Shown in pieces: positions 28,547 to 37,097 of a DNA stretch of 64,000 nt; the stretch's first letter is position 1, and each line of letters begins with the position of its first letter. The stretch comes from Streptomyces coacervatus (GTDB taxonomy: Bacteria; Actinomycetota; Actinomycetes; Streptomycetales; Streptomycetaceae). A program made the position numbers and the translations under genes. The DNA lies in contig NZ_JARHTP010000009.1 of assembly GCF_029223485.1 (NCBI RefSeq), positions 186,001-250,000 of the forward strand, in the 5' to 3' direction. The notes beneath the pieces are model-generated. The model made no database searches and was not told the DNA's origin. It worked only from the letters and a program-made list of their open reading frames with translations.

Positions 28547-29284
28547 AACAACACCGGCAGCATGCTGGAGAAGGCGGCCGTCATCCTGGAGTGCTTCAGC
28601 CCCAGTGGCGGTCCGTTCCGTCTGTCGGAACTCTCCGAGCGGGCGGGGCTGCCCAAGCCCACCGTGCACCGGCTGGCCGCCGACCTCGTCCGGCTGGGCT
28701 GGCTGGAGCGGACGGGCCCGCAGTACCGGCTCGGCGCGAAGCTGTTCGAGCTGGGCTCGCTGGTGCCGCACCGGCTGGATCTACGGGAGACGGCCCTGCC
28801 CTTTCTCCAGGACCTGTTCGAGGCCACCCGGGAGACCGTCCATCTCGGCGTGCGCGAGGGCATGGACGTCGTCTACCTCGAACGCATCCACGGCCACGAG
28901 GCCCTCCGGCTGCCCTCCCGCATCGGCGGCAGCCTGCCGCTCAGCTGCACGGCGGTGGGCAAGGCCCTGCTGGCCTTCTCCGGCACCGACCTCACCGAGG
29001 AGGTGCTGTCCCGCCCCCTGCCGAGCCTCACACCCCACTCGATCACCGACCCGGCCCGTCTGCGCACGGCCCTGGAGAAGATCCAGGTGTCCGGTCTCGC
29101 CTACGAGGAGCAGGAGGCCGCCCTCGGGGTGAGCTGTATCGCCGCCCCCGTGTTCGCGGGCGGCACCACGGTGGCCGCCCTCTCGGTGGCCGTACCCCGC
29201 ACCCGCTTCAGCCCCGCCCAGCTGGCCCCCGCCGTACGGACGGCGGCGCTCGGCCTGTCCCGGGTCCTGCGCGGAGGTGGCTGA
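28535..29284 (+). CDS. IclR-family transcriptional regulator
   Basis: Encodes 249 residues from GTG 28535; ATG 28562 (MLEKAAVIL) is a possible alternative start, and it would put the palindrome outside the coding part. The winged helix has [30 protein letters not shown], followed by the IclR effector domain ([42 protein letters not shown]). It is divergent from the mhpD-F-E operon and most likely regulates that operon and itself through the shared palindrome. Confidence 0.92.
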   Translation: MTRNNNTGSMLEKAAVILECFSPSGGPFRLSELSERAGLPKPTVHRLAADLVRLGWLERTGPQYRLGAKLFELGSLVPHRLDLRETALPFLQDLFEATRETVHLGVREGMDVVYLERIHGHEALRLPSRIGGSLPLSCTAVGKALLAFSGTDLTEEVLSRPLPSLTPHSITDPARLRTALEKIQVSGLAYEEQEAALGVSCIAAPVFAGGTTVAALSVAVPRTRFSPAQLAPAVRTAALGLSRVLRGGG

Positions 29285-29358
29285 CACGTGCTGTTGCCAC
29301 GCCCGCCCGTGATCGCGGAGGATCTTTGCCCCGGCCCGGTACCCACAGGAGCTCTCTC

Positions 29359-30564
29359 GTGACGTACGACATCACCGCCATCCGCTCCCAATTCCCGGCC
29401 CTGACCGCCGGAACGGCACACTTCGACGGCCCGGGCGGCACCCAGACCCCGCAGCCCGTCATCCGGGCCATCGCCGACGCACTGTCCAACCCCCTGTCGA
29501 ACCGGGGCCAGGTGGCGCCGGGGGAGCGCAACGCCGACACCATCGTCACCGGGGCCCGCCGGGCCATGGCCGATCTGCTGGGGGCGGATCCGTCGGGGAT
29601 CGTCTTCGGCCGCAGCGCCACCCAGCTCGCCTACGAGTTCTCCCGCACCCTCGCCAAGACCTGGCAGCCCGGGGACGAGGTGATCGTCACCCGCCTCGAC
29701 CACGACGCCAACATCCGCCCTTGGGTCCAGGCCGCCGCGTCGGCCGGCGCCACCGTACGCTGGGCCGACTTCGACCCCGCCACCGGGGAGTTGACACCCG
29801 ACGACATCCGCGCCGTCCTCTCCGAACGCACCCGGCTGGTCGCCGTCACCGCCGCCTCCAACCTGATCGGCACCCGTCCCGCGATCACCGAGATCTCCCG
29901 GCTGGCGCACGAAGTCGGAGCACTCAGCTACGTCGACGGCGTCCACCACGCCGCCCACACCCTGGTCGACCTGGAGCAGCTCGGCGCTGACTTCTACGCC
30001 TGCTCCCCGTACAAGTTCCTCGGCCCCCACCACGGAGTCCTCGCCGCCCGGCCGGAGTTTCTGGAGACCCTGTGGCCGGACAAGCTCCTGCCCTCCACCG
30101 ACGCGGTTCCCGAACGCTTCGAACTGGGCACGCTGCCCTACGAGTTCCTCGCGGGCACCACCGCGGCGGTCGACTTCCTCGCCGGCCTCGACCCGAGTGC
30201 CACAGGAACCCGACGACAGCGCCTGACTGCCGCGTTCGCGGCCCTCGAAGCCCACGAACACACCCTCCGCACCCAGATCGACAAGGGCCTGTCCTCCCTC
30301 GAAGGCATCACGGTCCACTCCAGGGCGGCCGACCGCACCCCCACCCTGCTGCTGACCTTCGAGGGCCGTGCCACGACCGACGCCTACCGCTTTCTCGCGG
30401 AGCGCGGCGTCCACGCCCCGTCGGGATCCTTCTACGCCATCGAGGCCTCCCGCCGGCTCGGCCTCGGCGACACCGGCGGCCTCCGCATGGGGCTCGCCCC
30501 CTACAACAGCGCGGACGACGTCGACCGGCTGCTGACCGGACTGTCCGAGTTCCTCACCCTCTGA
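29359..30564 (+). CDS. Cysteine desulfurase-like aminotransferase class V protein
   Basis: Encodes 401 residues from GTG 29359 behind ACAGGAG. It is a fold-type I PLP enzyme: Lys219 in ACSPYKFLGPHHG forms the Schiff base, DGVHHAAHT holds the cofactor Asp, and RLDHDANIRPW is typical of this subgroup. The desulfurase active-site Cys loop near the C-terminus is replaced by GLRMGLAPYNSADDVD, which lacks a Cys, so sulfur transfer is not supported and the reaction is unknown. It follows the IclR gene by 74 bp on the same strand and ends just before a strong terminator. Confidence 0.85.
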   Translation: MTYDITAIRSQFPALTAGTAHFDGPGGTQTPQPVIRAIADALSNPLSNRGQVAPGERNADTIVTGARRAMADLLGADPSGIVFGRSATQLAYEFSRTLAKTWQPGDEVIVTRLDHDANIRPWVQAAASAGATVRWADFDPATGELTPDDIRAVLSERTRLVAVTAASNLIGTRPAITEISRLAHEVGALSYVDGVHHAAHTLVDLEQLGADFYACSPYKFLGPHHGVLAARPEFLETLWPDKLLPSTDAVPERFELGTLPYEFLAGTTAAVDFLAGLDPSATGTRRQRLTAAFAALEAHEHTLRTQIDKGLSSLEGITVHSRAADRTPTLLLTFEGRATTDAYRFLAERGVHAPSGSFYAIEASRRLGLGDTGGLRMGLAPYNSADDVDRLLTGLSEFLTL

Positions 30565-30578
30565 GACGAGCGGACCGG

Positions 30579-30615
30579 GGCGGGGCCAGGACTGCGGGGG
30601 AGTCCTGGCCCCGCC
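30579..30615 (+). terminator. Strong intrinsic terminator hairpin
   Basis: A perfect 15-bp stem, GGCGGGGCCAGGACT (30579-30593) with AGTCCTGGCCCCGCC (30601-30615), encloses a G-rich 7-base loop 14 bp after the class V aminotransferase stop. It should end the IclR/aminotransferase transcript. Confidence 0.85.
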
Positions 30616-30636
30616 GTGGTGTTGGAGCAGGTGTAT

Positions 30637-30652
30637 GTTTGAACAGTCAAAC
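30637..30652. promoter_or_regulatory. Palindromic operator candidate before the TIGR01777 gene
   Basis: GTTTGA-ACAG-TCAAAC is a perfect 6-4-6 inverted repeat about 50 bp upstream of the epimerase start, in the expected promoter region. It resembles TetR/MarR-class sites; no regulator is adjacent. Confidence 0.35.
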
Positions 30653-30702
30653 GCATCGAACGCGTTGACTGGTTCCCCGCTCCCGGATCGAGGCCGGTTC
30701 CC

Positions 30703-31605
30703 ATGCACGTCGTCATCAGTGGTTCCTCAGGGTTGATCGGCGGCGCACTCGCTGCGTCGCTGCTGGCCGACGGTCACCGTGTGACCCGGCTGGTCCGGCG
30801 GGAGCCGCAGGCCCGGGCCGACGGAAGCGTCGAGGCGCGGTGGGACCCGCGGGCGGGTGCGGTCCATGCGGCGGTGCTCGACGGCGCGGACGCGGTGGTC
30901 GGGCTGGCCGGCGCCGGGGTCGGTGACCGCCGGTGGACCGCCGCGTACAAGAAGGAGATCCGCGAGAGCCGGGTGCGCGGCACCGGCGCCCTGGCCACGG
31001 CGATCGGCGGCTGCGAGAAGCCGCCGGCGGTGTTCGTGTCGGGGTCCGCCGTGGGCTACTACGGCGAGACCGGGCAGGCCGTGGTGGACGAGTCCGGCGG
31101 GCCGGGGGAGGACTTCCTGGCCGGCGTGTGCCAGGAGTGGGAAACCGCCGCTGACGGTGCCCGGGCGGCCGGTACGCGGGTCGTCACCACCCGCTTCGGG
31201 ATCGTCGTGTCGGCCGCGGGAGGGGCGATGGGCCGCCTGCTGCCGCTGGCCCGGGCGGGGCTCGGCGGGCGGCTGGGCAGCGGCCGTCAGTACTGGAGCT
31301 ACATCTCGCTGCCCGACACGGTCCGCGCTCTACGCCACATCATCGACACCGATTCGGTCGGCGGCCCGGTCAACATGACCACCCCGCACCCCGCGACCAA
31401 CCGGGACATCACCGCCGCCATCGGCAAGGCCCTGCACCGCCCCACGATCCTGCCCGTCCCCGGCTTCGCGCTGCGCCTGGTGCTGGGGGAGTTCGCCGAC
31501 GGCATCCTGATGAGCCAGCGCGTGGTGCCGCAGCGGCTCCTGGAGTCCGGCTTCACCTTCGAACACCCGACGTTCGACGCAGCCCTGAGGGCGGCGGCCG
31601 GCTGA
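30703..31605 (+). CDS. TIGR01777 family NAD(P)-dependent epimerase-like protein
   Basis: Encodes 300 residues, the usual length for this family (YfcH, SDR39U1). The Rossmann motif is ISGSSGLIGGALAASL, with the family-typical VSGSAVGYYGETGQAVVDES segment and the C-terminal DUF1731 part (LPVPGFALRLVLGEFADGILMSQRVVPQRLLESGFTF, read as several shorter motifs). It should bind NAD(P)H; the substrate is unknown. It stands alone on the plus strand, convergent with the propeller gene. Confidence 0.9.
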   Translation: MHVVISGSSGLIGGALAASLLADGHRVTRLVRREPQARADGSVEARWDPRAGAVHAAVLDGADAVVGLAGAGVGDRRWTAAYKKEIRESRVRGTGALATAIGGCEKPPAVFVSGSAVGYYGETGQAVVDESGGPGEDFLAGVCQEWETAADGARAAGTRVVTTRFGIVVSAAGGAMGRLLPLARAGLGGRLGSGRQYWSYISLPDTVRALRHIIDTDSVGGPVNMTTPHPATNRDITAAIGKALHRPTILPVPGFALRLVLGEFADGILMSQRVVPQRLLESGFTFEHPTFDAALRAAAG

Positions 31606-31619
31606 CGCCGGACGTCCCG

Positions 31620-32642
31620 TCATCCCAGGTAGGCGGGGGCGACCGCGGACGTCATCAGGCGGCGGTCCGTGCCGGTGCCGTCGGCGGGGACGGTCCACAG
31701 GTCCGAGCCGTAGTCGCCGGGGAGGGCGTAGACAAGGGTGGAGTTGTCCGCCCACAGGGCCTGGTCGTCGATGTTGCGGTGCTCGGCCGTCGCGGTCTCC
31801 TTCATGGTGTGCAGGTTCAGGACGTACAGCCGCCAAGGGGCGTCGGGAGAGGCTCCCTTGACGCGTTTCTTGTAGGCGATGCGGGTGCCGTCGGGGGAGA
31901 GGGACGGGCATTCGACGTTGCGGTGCAGGGTGGTGAGGGTGCGTGCCCCGACGTCTCCTCGTACCAGGTAGGTCTTGCCGCCCGTCGCCAGCGTGGCGTA
32001 GAAGCGGGTGTCGTCGGCGAAGGTGACGCCCCAGATGTTGGTGTCCGCGGCGCGGTAGGTGCGTCCGTCCTTGATGACGCGGAACGTCTCCAGGTTGTCG
32101 TCGATCTTCCAGGTGCGGGTGTCGACGATGGCCGTGCGGGTGGAGAAGTTCGTGCCGGCGTAGGAGTCTCCGCTGACGAAGACCGTCCAGGCCACCAGGT
32201 GGCCGGAGGGCGAGACCCGGGCCCGGGTGGGGATGCCCGCGGCCGGGAAGCGGTGCAGCTCGTGCAAGTGCGAGTCGAGCACCACCGCGCGGTAGGTGTC
32301 GCGCAGCGTGCCGTGCACGGCCTGCAGACAGATGCCGGTGCCGGCCGCCGCGTGGAAGCGCAGGCACTTGACGCCCGACGCGGTGCGCGGCCCCTGCGGA
32401 TCGTCGGCGGGCACGGTGGCGATCTCGTCGCGATGCGGGCCCCAGGCCAGATTGCGCACCAGCAGCCGCCGGTCGGCCGTCGGGCGGAGCGAGACGGTGC
32501 CGGTGCGCACGGTCGGACCGTTCGCCTGCTGCTGGTCACGCATGCCTGACCGGTGGGCGGCATACAGCACCGCCCCGGTGCCGACGCCGCCGAGCAGCAG
32601 GACGGCGACCAGCAGGATCACCAGACGGGTGGTTCGGGTCAT
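31620..32642 (-). CDS. Membrane-anchored beta-propeller (TolB/WD40-like) protein
   Basis: Encodes 340 residues from ATG 32642, overlapping the MFS stop by 4 bp. One N-terminal membrane segment (LVILLVAVLLLGGVGTGAVLY) is followed by an extracytoplasmic propeller with repeated blade endings such as SPSGHLVAWTVF, ADDTRFYATLA, SPDGTRIAYKKR and ADNSTLVYALPG. It has no catalytic motif and probably binds a ligand or partner outside the membrane. It is the third gene of a phosphoesterase-MFS-propeller unit. Confidence 0.75.
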   Translation of the reverse strand: MTRTTRLVILLVAVLLLGGVGTGAVLYAAHRSGMRDQQQANGPTVRTGTVSLRPTADRRLLVRNLAWGPHRDEIATVPADDPQGPRTASGVKCLRFHAAAGTGICLQAVHGTLRDTYRAVVLDSHLHELHRFPAAGIPTRARVSPSGHLVAWTVFVSGDSYAGTNFSTRTAIVDTRTWKIDDNLETFRVIKDGRTYRAADTNIWGVTFADDTRFYATLATGGKTYLVRGDVGARTLTTLHRNVECPSLSPDGTRIAYKKRVKGASPDAPWRLYVLNLHTMKETATAEHRNIDDQALWADNSTLVYALPGDYGSDLWTVPADGTGTDRRLMTSAVAPAYLG

Positions 32643-33922
32643 GCGGACACCTCGGCGGGGGACGCTTCGTCGGCGGGTCGAAGGACGAACGAGGCCGCCA
32701 GGGCGCTGACGGCCAGTGCGGCGGCGGTGACGGCGAGCGCGGTGCGGCCGTCCCACAGACTCCAGGCCGCGCCGAAGGCGAGCGAGCAGGTGAACCGCGC
32801 CATCGCCTGCCCGGTGCCCACCAGGGCCTGCCCGGCCCCTTGGTGCTGGGCCGGCACGGCGCCGGCGGTGGCCGCCGCAAGAACCCCGTCCGTGGCCGCG
32901 TAGAAAGTGCCGTGCAGCACGAGGACGGCGACCACGGCGGGAATGCCGTGCCAGGGGGAGAGCACCAGGCCGTAGCCGAGCAGCAGGACGCCGTGGCCCG
33001 CCAGGAAGAGCCGGCGGCGGCTGACGCGGTCGGCGAGTGCGCCGAGCGGGACGGCGAGCAGCAGGAAGAAGGCGGCGGTGCCCAGCGGCAGCAGCGGGAA
33101 CAGGTCGGCGCGCAGGTCCCCTTCGCGCTGGAGCAGCAGATACAGGAAGGAGTCGCTGACGGTGGTGAGACCGAGCAGGGCCGCGCACACGGTGAGCCGG
33201 CGCAGCTCCGGGCGGCGCAGCAGGCCGAGCGAATCGCGCAGCGCCGGCCGGTCCGGCTCGGGCAGCTGCACGGCACCTGCGGGCTCGATACGGCGGGGCA
33301 CGAACAGCACCAGCACCAGGACCCCGAGCACGGCGACGCAGCCGCTGACCGCGAAGACCGCGTCGTATCCGTCGACGGTGGCCCGCAGCACGGCGAAGGC
33401 GACGAGCGGGCCGAGCAGCGCGCCGGTGGTGTCCATGGCGCGGTGCACCCCGAACGCCCGTCCCCGGTGCTCGGGTCGGGTGGCCAGCGAGATCATCGCG
33501 TCCCGGGGTGCGGTGCGCAGCCCCTTGCCGGTGCGGTCGACCGCGAGCACGCCACTGAGTACGGGGAGGGTGTGGGCGAGCAGCAGCAGCGGCTTGCACA
33601 GTGCCGACAGGCCGTAGCCGAGGCCCGCCACGACCTTGTGCCGGCGGCCGCCCCGGTCGGCGAGGTGGCCGCCGGCCAGTCTCACCAAGGCCCCCACGCC
33701 GTTGTTGATGCCGTCGAGGAGACCGAAGCCGAGCGGCGACAGGCCGAGGCCCGCGACCACGTAGAGCGGCAGGACGGCCGTGACCATCTCCGAGGAGACG
33801 TCCGTGATCAGGCTGACCGCACCCAGGGCCAGCACGGTGCCGGGGACAGCGGCCGGCCGCCGCCCCGGACGGGTGTCCGGGGCGACGGCGGCCTTGGTGC
33901 TGCGGGAGTCCGCGAGATACAC
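32639..33922 (-). CDS. MFS transporter
   Basis: Encodes 427 residues from GTG 33922, six bases after the phosphoesterase stop. It has about 12 membrane segments. Typical MFS marks are GGHLADRGGRRHKVVAGLGYG between segments 2 and 3, DRTGKGLRTAPRDAMIS and LGALADRVSRRRLFLAGH. The segment DVSSEMVTAVLPLYV near the start fits a small-molecule or drug efflux subfamily common in actinobacteria. The substrate is unknown. It is coupled to the propeller gene. Confidence 0.88.
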   Translation of the reverse strand: MYLADSRSTKAAVAPDTRPGRRPAAVPGTVLALGAVSLITDVSSEMVTAVLPLYVVAGLGLSPLGFGLLDGINNGVGALVRLAGGHLADRGGRRHKVVAGLGYGLSALCKPLLLLAHTLPVLSGVLAVDRTGKGLRTAPRDAMISLATRPEHRGRAFGVHRAMDTTGALLGPLVAFAVLRATVDGYDAVFAVSGCVAVLGVLVLVLFVPRRIEPAGAVQLPEPDRPALRDSLGLLRRPELRRLTVCAALLGLTTVSDSFLYLLLQREGDLRADLFPLLPLGTAAFFLLLAVPLGALADRVSRRRLFLAGHGVLLLGYGLVLSPWHGIPAVVAVLVLHGTFYAATDGVLAAATAGAVPAQHQGAGQALVGTGQAMARFTCSLAFGAAWSLWDGRTALAVTAAALAVSALAASFVLRPADEASPAEVSA

Positions 33923-33927
33923 GGGCG

Positions 33928-34818
33928 TCAGTTCCAGATGCCGGTGATGTCGGACGCCGAGGCGGCGTTGCCCGCGTGGGCGCTCAGACCGGCCAGGTCC
34001 TCCACCGTGCGCAGCACGTTGTAGTGGTTGTAGGTGGTCGAGCTGGAGCTGCCCGCGGTGACGTGCTGCCCGTAGAAGAGGGTCGGGATGCGGTTGCCGG
34101 ACAGCTTGTTGTCCTCGTCGAAGGTGACGGCGAGGATGCTGTTGTGGGTCTGGGCCCAAGTGGCGTACGCGCCCAGGTTGTTCTTGATCCAGGTGTCGCC
34201 CGTGGAGACCGAGCAGTCGTGCATGTCGCTGCACAGGTTCGGGGTGACGAAGGAGACCTTCGGCAGGGTCGTGTAGTCGGTCGGGAACTGCGCGAAGGTC
34301 ATCGCGGTGTTCGTCGGCACGTTGGAGAAGCCGAACCACGGGTTGTGCTTCTGCGCGTAGTTGCCGCTGCTGCAGACGGTCGAACCCTGGCTGGGCAGCG
34401 ACTCGTTGTAGCTCTTCCAGGTCTTGCCCGCGGCGATCAGCTCTGAGGCCAGGTTCGGCGCGGAGATGGAGCCGACCGGCACACAACTGTCGTCGGTGCG
34501 GCCCTGGTTGGAGCCCGAGAAGAGCATGTAGTAGTTCGGCTCACTGGGGTGGGTGAGGCCGTAGGACTGGGTGAGGTTGGCGCCACCCGCCTTGAGGGTG
34601 TTGTTGATGTACGGGGCGCTGGAGCTTCCGATCACCTGCGAGTAGGCGTGGTTCTCCATCACCACGACCACCACGTGGTCGGGGGTGGGGAGAGCGGCGG
34701 CCTGAGCGGTGGAGGCCGTTGCGGCCCACGCGCCGACGGATGTGGCGGTGAGGGCGACAGCCCCGGCGAGTACGGCGAGGGGGTGCCTGGTGCGCTTGGA
34801 AGCCTTGACGGCGGCCAT
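33928..34818 (-). CDS. Secreted alkaline phosphatase/phosphoesterase family protein
   Basis: Encodes 296 residues from ATG 34818, which follows GGAGGA by five bases; a GTG at 34848 is less likely. A Sec signal (AVLAGAVALTATSVGAWAATASTAQA, cleavage after AQA) directs secretion. The mature domain matches PF04185 phosphoesterases: HVVVVVMENHAYSQVIGS with the metal-binding Glu-Asn, GLTHPSEPNYYMLFSG, VTFDEDNKLSGN and late HYNVLRTVEDLAGL. Family members hydrolyse phosphomonoesters or phospholipids. It is the first gene of the operon, 135 bp downstream of a possible PHO box, which fits phosphate scavenging. Confidence 0.9.
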   Translation of the reverse strand: MAAVKASKRTRHPLAVLAGAVALTATSVGAWAATASTAQAAALPTPDHVVVVVMENHAYSQVIGSSSAPYINNTLKAGGANLTQSYGLTHPSEPNYYMLFSGSNQGRTDDSCVPVGSISAPNLASELIAAGKTWKSYNESLPSQGSTVCSSGNYAQKHNPWFGFSNVPTNTAMTFAQFPTDYTTLPKVSFVTPNLCSDMHDCSVSTGDTWIKNNLGAYATWAQTHNSILAVTFDEDNKLSGNRIPTLFYGQHVTAGSSSSTTYNHYNVLRTVEDLAGLSAHAGNAASASDITGIWN

Positions 34819-34952
34819 GACTGTCCTCCGGACAGAAGTGACGGGCACGTGCGGGGGGAGGGCGGCGCCACAACCCTAGGAGCCCCGGACCGGCACTGTG
34901 TGAAGCACAGACGAACGGCGGCCCCCTCCAGGCGAACATTACCCCAGCCGCA

Positions 34953-34974
34953 GGTCATGTACAGGTCATGTGTG
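34953..34974. promoter_or_regulatory. Candidate PHO box (PhoP direct repeats)
   Basis: GGTCATGTACA and GGTCATGTGTG are adjacent 11-bp direct repeats, on the plus strand. They match most positions of the Streptomyces PhoP repeat consensus (G(G/T)TCAYYYR(G/C)G) and lie about 135 bp upstream of a secreted phosphoesterase gene on the opposite strand. Confidence 0.5.
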
Positions 34975-35055
34975 GCGAACGTCTGCCGGCCGATACGCGA
35001 CATACGACCCGCGTACCCCGATCCGGCGCAGAGGCTCCGCACACGGCGGGCGAGG

Positions 35056-35928
35056 TCACACGCCGGACGTGCCGGTCGGTGTACCTGTCATGGCCTGCAG
35101 ATGGCGGAGAAAGGCGAGCGTGGCCGGGTGCGTGGGAGTGCGCGGCCAGGCCATGCGGACCGTCACGGGCGGTACGTCCGCCAGGGGCAGATAGCGGACC
35201 CCGGGGTGCGGATGGCTCTGCTCGGTGGCCTCCGCGGTGACGCCGACCGCCTCCCCCGTGGCGATCACGGTGAGCCATTCGTCGACGTTGGCCACCGAGA
35301 ACGTGTGGGGGCGCCGCCCCTCGGGCCACAGATCGGCCGTGGTCGCGGCGGTGGCGCACAGCACCACCGACCGGTCGGCCAGATCCGTCAGACCCACCGT
35401 CGGCCGAGTGGCCAGCGGATCACCGTCGGGTACGGCGGCTACGCGCCGCTCCCGGTACAGCGCCCTGACCTCCAGCCCGGCGCCGGGAACGGGCTCGGTG
35501 CGCAGGAGTGCCGCGTCGATCTCCCCGCGCCGCAGCGCCGCCTCCGGGTCGTCGCGCCGGTACACCTGCACCGGGGTCCCGGGATGCGCCTCGCGCCAGC
35601 CGCGCAGCAGCGGCACGGTCAGGTCGCCGAGCGCCGCCCAGGCGAAACCGATCCGCAGCGGCCGTACCCCAGCCGCGGTCTCGGTCAGCGCGTCGTCCAG
35701 CTGACGGAGGATCAAGTGAGCACGCTCGTACAGCCGTTGACCGGCGTCCGTGAGGGACAGGGTGCGGGTGGTACGGTCCACCAGCCGCACGCCGACCCTG
35801 CTCTCCAGCTGCTCCAGGGTGCGCGAGAGGGCGGGCTGGCTGAGGTGGAGCGCGGCCGCCGCACCGGTGATCGTGCCCTCGTCGCCGATCGCCGCGAGCG
35901 CCCGCAGATGCCGTAGTTCCACATTCAT
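35056..35928 (-). CDS. LysR-family transcriptional regulator
   Basis: Encodes 290 residues from ATG 35928. The winged helix has LRALAAIGDEGTITGAAAALHLSQPALSRTLEQLESRVGVRLVDR (seen as consecutive family motifs), followed by an effector domain with PLRIGFAWAALGDLTVPLLRGW. It is divergent from a short SDR gene with a 70-bp gap that contains a palindrome. It resembles the LysR encoded at 45317 over much of its length (both have the LRIG-A-W-ALG core and TTADLWP/TTTDLWP), so they are paralogues. Confidence 0.92.
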   Translation of the reverse strand: MNVELRHLRALAAIGDEGTITGAAAALHLSQPALSRTLEQLESRVGVRLVDRTTRTLSLTDAGQRLYERAHLILRQLDDALTETAAGVRPLRIGFAWAALGDLTVPLLRGWREAHPGTPVQVYRRDDPEAALRRGEIDAALLRTEPVPGAGLEVRALYRERRVAAVPDGDPLATRPTVGLTDLADRSVVLCATAATTADLWPEGRRPHTFSVANVDEWLTVIATGEAVGVTAEATEQSHPHPGVRYLPLADVPPVTVRMAWPRTPTHPATLAFLRHLQAMTGTPTGTSGV

Positions 35929-35934
35929 AACCCT

Positions 35935-35950
35935 GGAGCATAAATGCTCC
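35935..35950. promoter_or_regulatory. Palindrome in the LysR/SDR divergent promoter
   Basis: GGAGCAT-AA-ATGCTCC is a perfect inverted repeat immediately upstream of the LysR start and about 50 bp upstream of the SDR start. It is a good candidate for the LysR recognition or autoregulatory site. Confidence 0.5.
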
Positions 35951-35998
35951 CCGGAAGGTATTTCCCTCCCGCCCGGGTCCGGGCCTAGCGTCGCAGTC

Positions 35999-36595
35999 AT
36001 GAAGATTCTGCTCATCGGCGCCACGGGCACGCTCGGCGCGGCCCTCCACAAGACACTCGACACCCGCGGCCACGAGGTCATCACCGTGGGCCGCAACGGC
36101 GGCGACCTGCGCTACGACATCACCGACCCGACGCAGGTCACCGAGGTGTACGAGCGCGTCGGCCGGGTGGACGCCGTGGTGAGCGCGGCCGGGCACGTGC
36201 CGTACAAGCCGGTGACCGAGCTGACCCCCGAGGACTATCTGGCCGCCTTCCACGGCAAGGTGCTCAGCCAGATCGACCTGGTGCGCCAGGGCATCCCGCG
36301 CATCGCCGAGCGCGGCTCCTTCACCCTCATCACCGGCGTGCTCGCCCGCGAGCCGATCCCCACCGGCAGCGCGGCCTCCATGGCCAACGGCGCACTGGAG
36401 GCGTTCGTCCGCGCCGCCGCCATCGAGATCGCCCCCCAGCGCATCAACGCGATCAGCCCGACGGTCTTCACCGAGAGCCTCGACTCGTACGGCGACTACT
36501 TCCCGGGCATGCCGTCGGTCGATCTCGCGGACGTGACCCAGGCGTACGTCCGCTCCGTGGAGGGCGCGCAGACCGGGCAGATCTACGCCCTGTAG
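35999..36595 (+). CDS. Short atypical SDR-family oxidoreductase
   Basis: Encodes 198 residues from ATG 35999. It begins with the Rossmann motif MKILLIGATGTLGAALHK and has VSAAGHVPYKPV and PTVFTESLDSYGDYF. Where classical SDRs have Tyr-x-x-x-Lys, this protein reads GSAASMANGALEAF, without Tyr or Lys. This is seen in a short SDR subgroup of unknown substrate. It is divergent from a LysR gene and followed by a terminator hairpin. Confidence 0.85.
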   Translation: MKILLIGATGTLGAALHKTLDTRGHEVITVGRNGGDLRYDITDPTQVTEVYERVGRVDAVVSAAGHVPYKPVTELTPEDYLAAFHGKVLSQIDLVRQGIPRIAERGSFTLITGVLAREPIPTGSAASMANGALEAFVRAAAIEIAPQRINAISPTVFTESLDSYGDYFPGMPSVDLADVTQAYVRSVEGAQTGQIYAL

Positions 36596-36610
36596 TGCCC
36601 GGTGCGGTAC

Positions 36611-36630
36611 CGCGCCCCGTAAGGGGCGCG
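36611..36630 (+). terminator. Terminator-like hairpin after the SDR gene
   Basis: CGCGCCCC and GGGGCGCG form a perfect 8-bp stem around a GTAA tetraloop, 15 bp after the SDR stop. It merges with the start of the interspersed repeat at 36621. Confidence 0.7.
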
Positions 36631-36712
36631 GGGCTGTATCGATATGCGGCTCCGCCGCGGGGCGCGACCAGCCCCCACCGGCCCGCACCCGCGGCGGAGC
36701 CGCATATTGATG
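36621..36712. repeat. Interspersed repeat with a 19-bp inverted repeat (copy A)
   Basis: The left part AAGGGGCGCGGGGCTGTAT is nearly identical to a repeat at 57381. A perfect 19-bp inverted repeat has arms at 36642-36660 and 36689-36707 (ATATGCGGCTCCGCCGCGG and its complement) around a 28-base spacer containing GCGCGACCAGCC. This is a Streptomyces-type palindromic intergenic element that can fold into a large hairpin. Confidence 0.85.
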
Positions 36713-36739
36713 CAGCATCACCGCACTTCCAGCGGAGCG

Positions 36740-37097
36740 CTTAGGGCAGGCGCCCTTGCTCCGCATCGCCGTGCGGACGCGTTCCTCGGCCAGGCCGCGG
36801 CCCGCGGCGTGCGGGGTGACGTCCCGCCGCCGGGCCTCGTCCAGGACGCTCACCGTATTGCGGCGCAGTCTCGTCGAGATCGTCTCGAGGATGGCGTCGG
36901 TGTCCGGGCGGAACCCGGAGTGGCGGGCGTCCATCGCGAACGCGGCGACGACCCCTCCGGCGTTGGCGACGAAATCCGGGACCACCGTGATGCCGCGCTC
37001 GGCGAGGTGGTGCGACCTCGCCGCAGTCACCTCGGGCCAGTGCGTCGGCCACCGTCGCCGCGTCGGGACGTACGGGATCCCGGACTGTCTCCGTCAT
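36740..37097 (-). pseudogene. Remnant of a Glu/Leu/Phe/Val dehydrogenase gene
   Basis: ATG 37097 overlaps the cyclodeaminase stop (ATGA) and opens MTETVRDPVRPDAATVADAL. After about 25 codons homology jumps, in another reading frame, to the C-terminal part of an amino acid dehydrogenase: HHLAERGITVVPDFVANAGG, then GFRPDTDAILETIS and AGRGLAEERVRTAM. The whole catalytic N-terminal domain and most of the Rossmann domain are missing. The 3' end runs without its own clear stop towards the interspersed repeat. This is an internal deletion with frameshift in what was the second gene of a coupled operon. Confidence 0.75.

Noticed and set aside
35420-37030. Long minus-strand frame covering the dehydrogenase remnant and the LysR/SDR region
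   Set aside because: Only its first ~95 codons have homology; the rest is antisense to the LysR and SDR genes.
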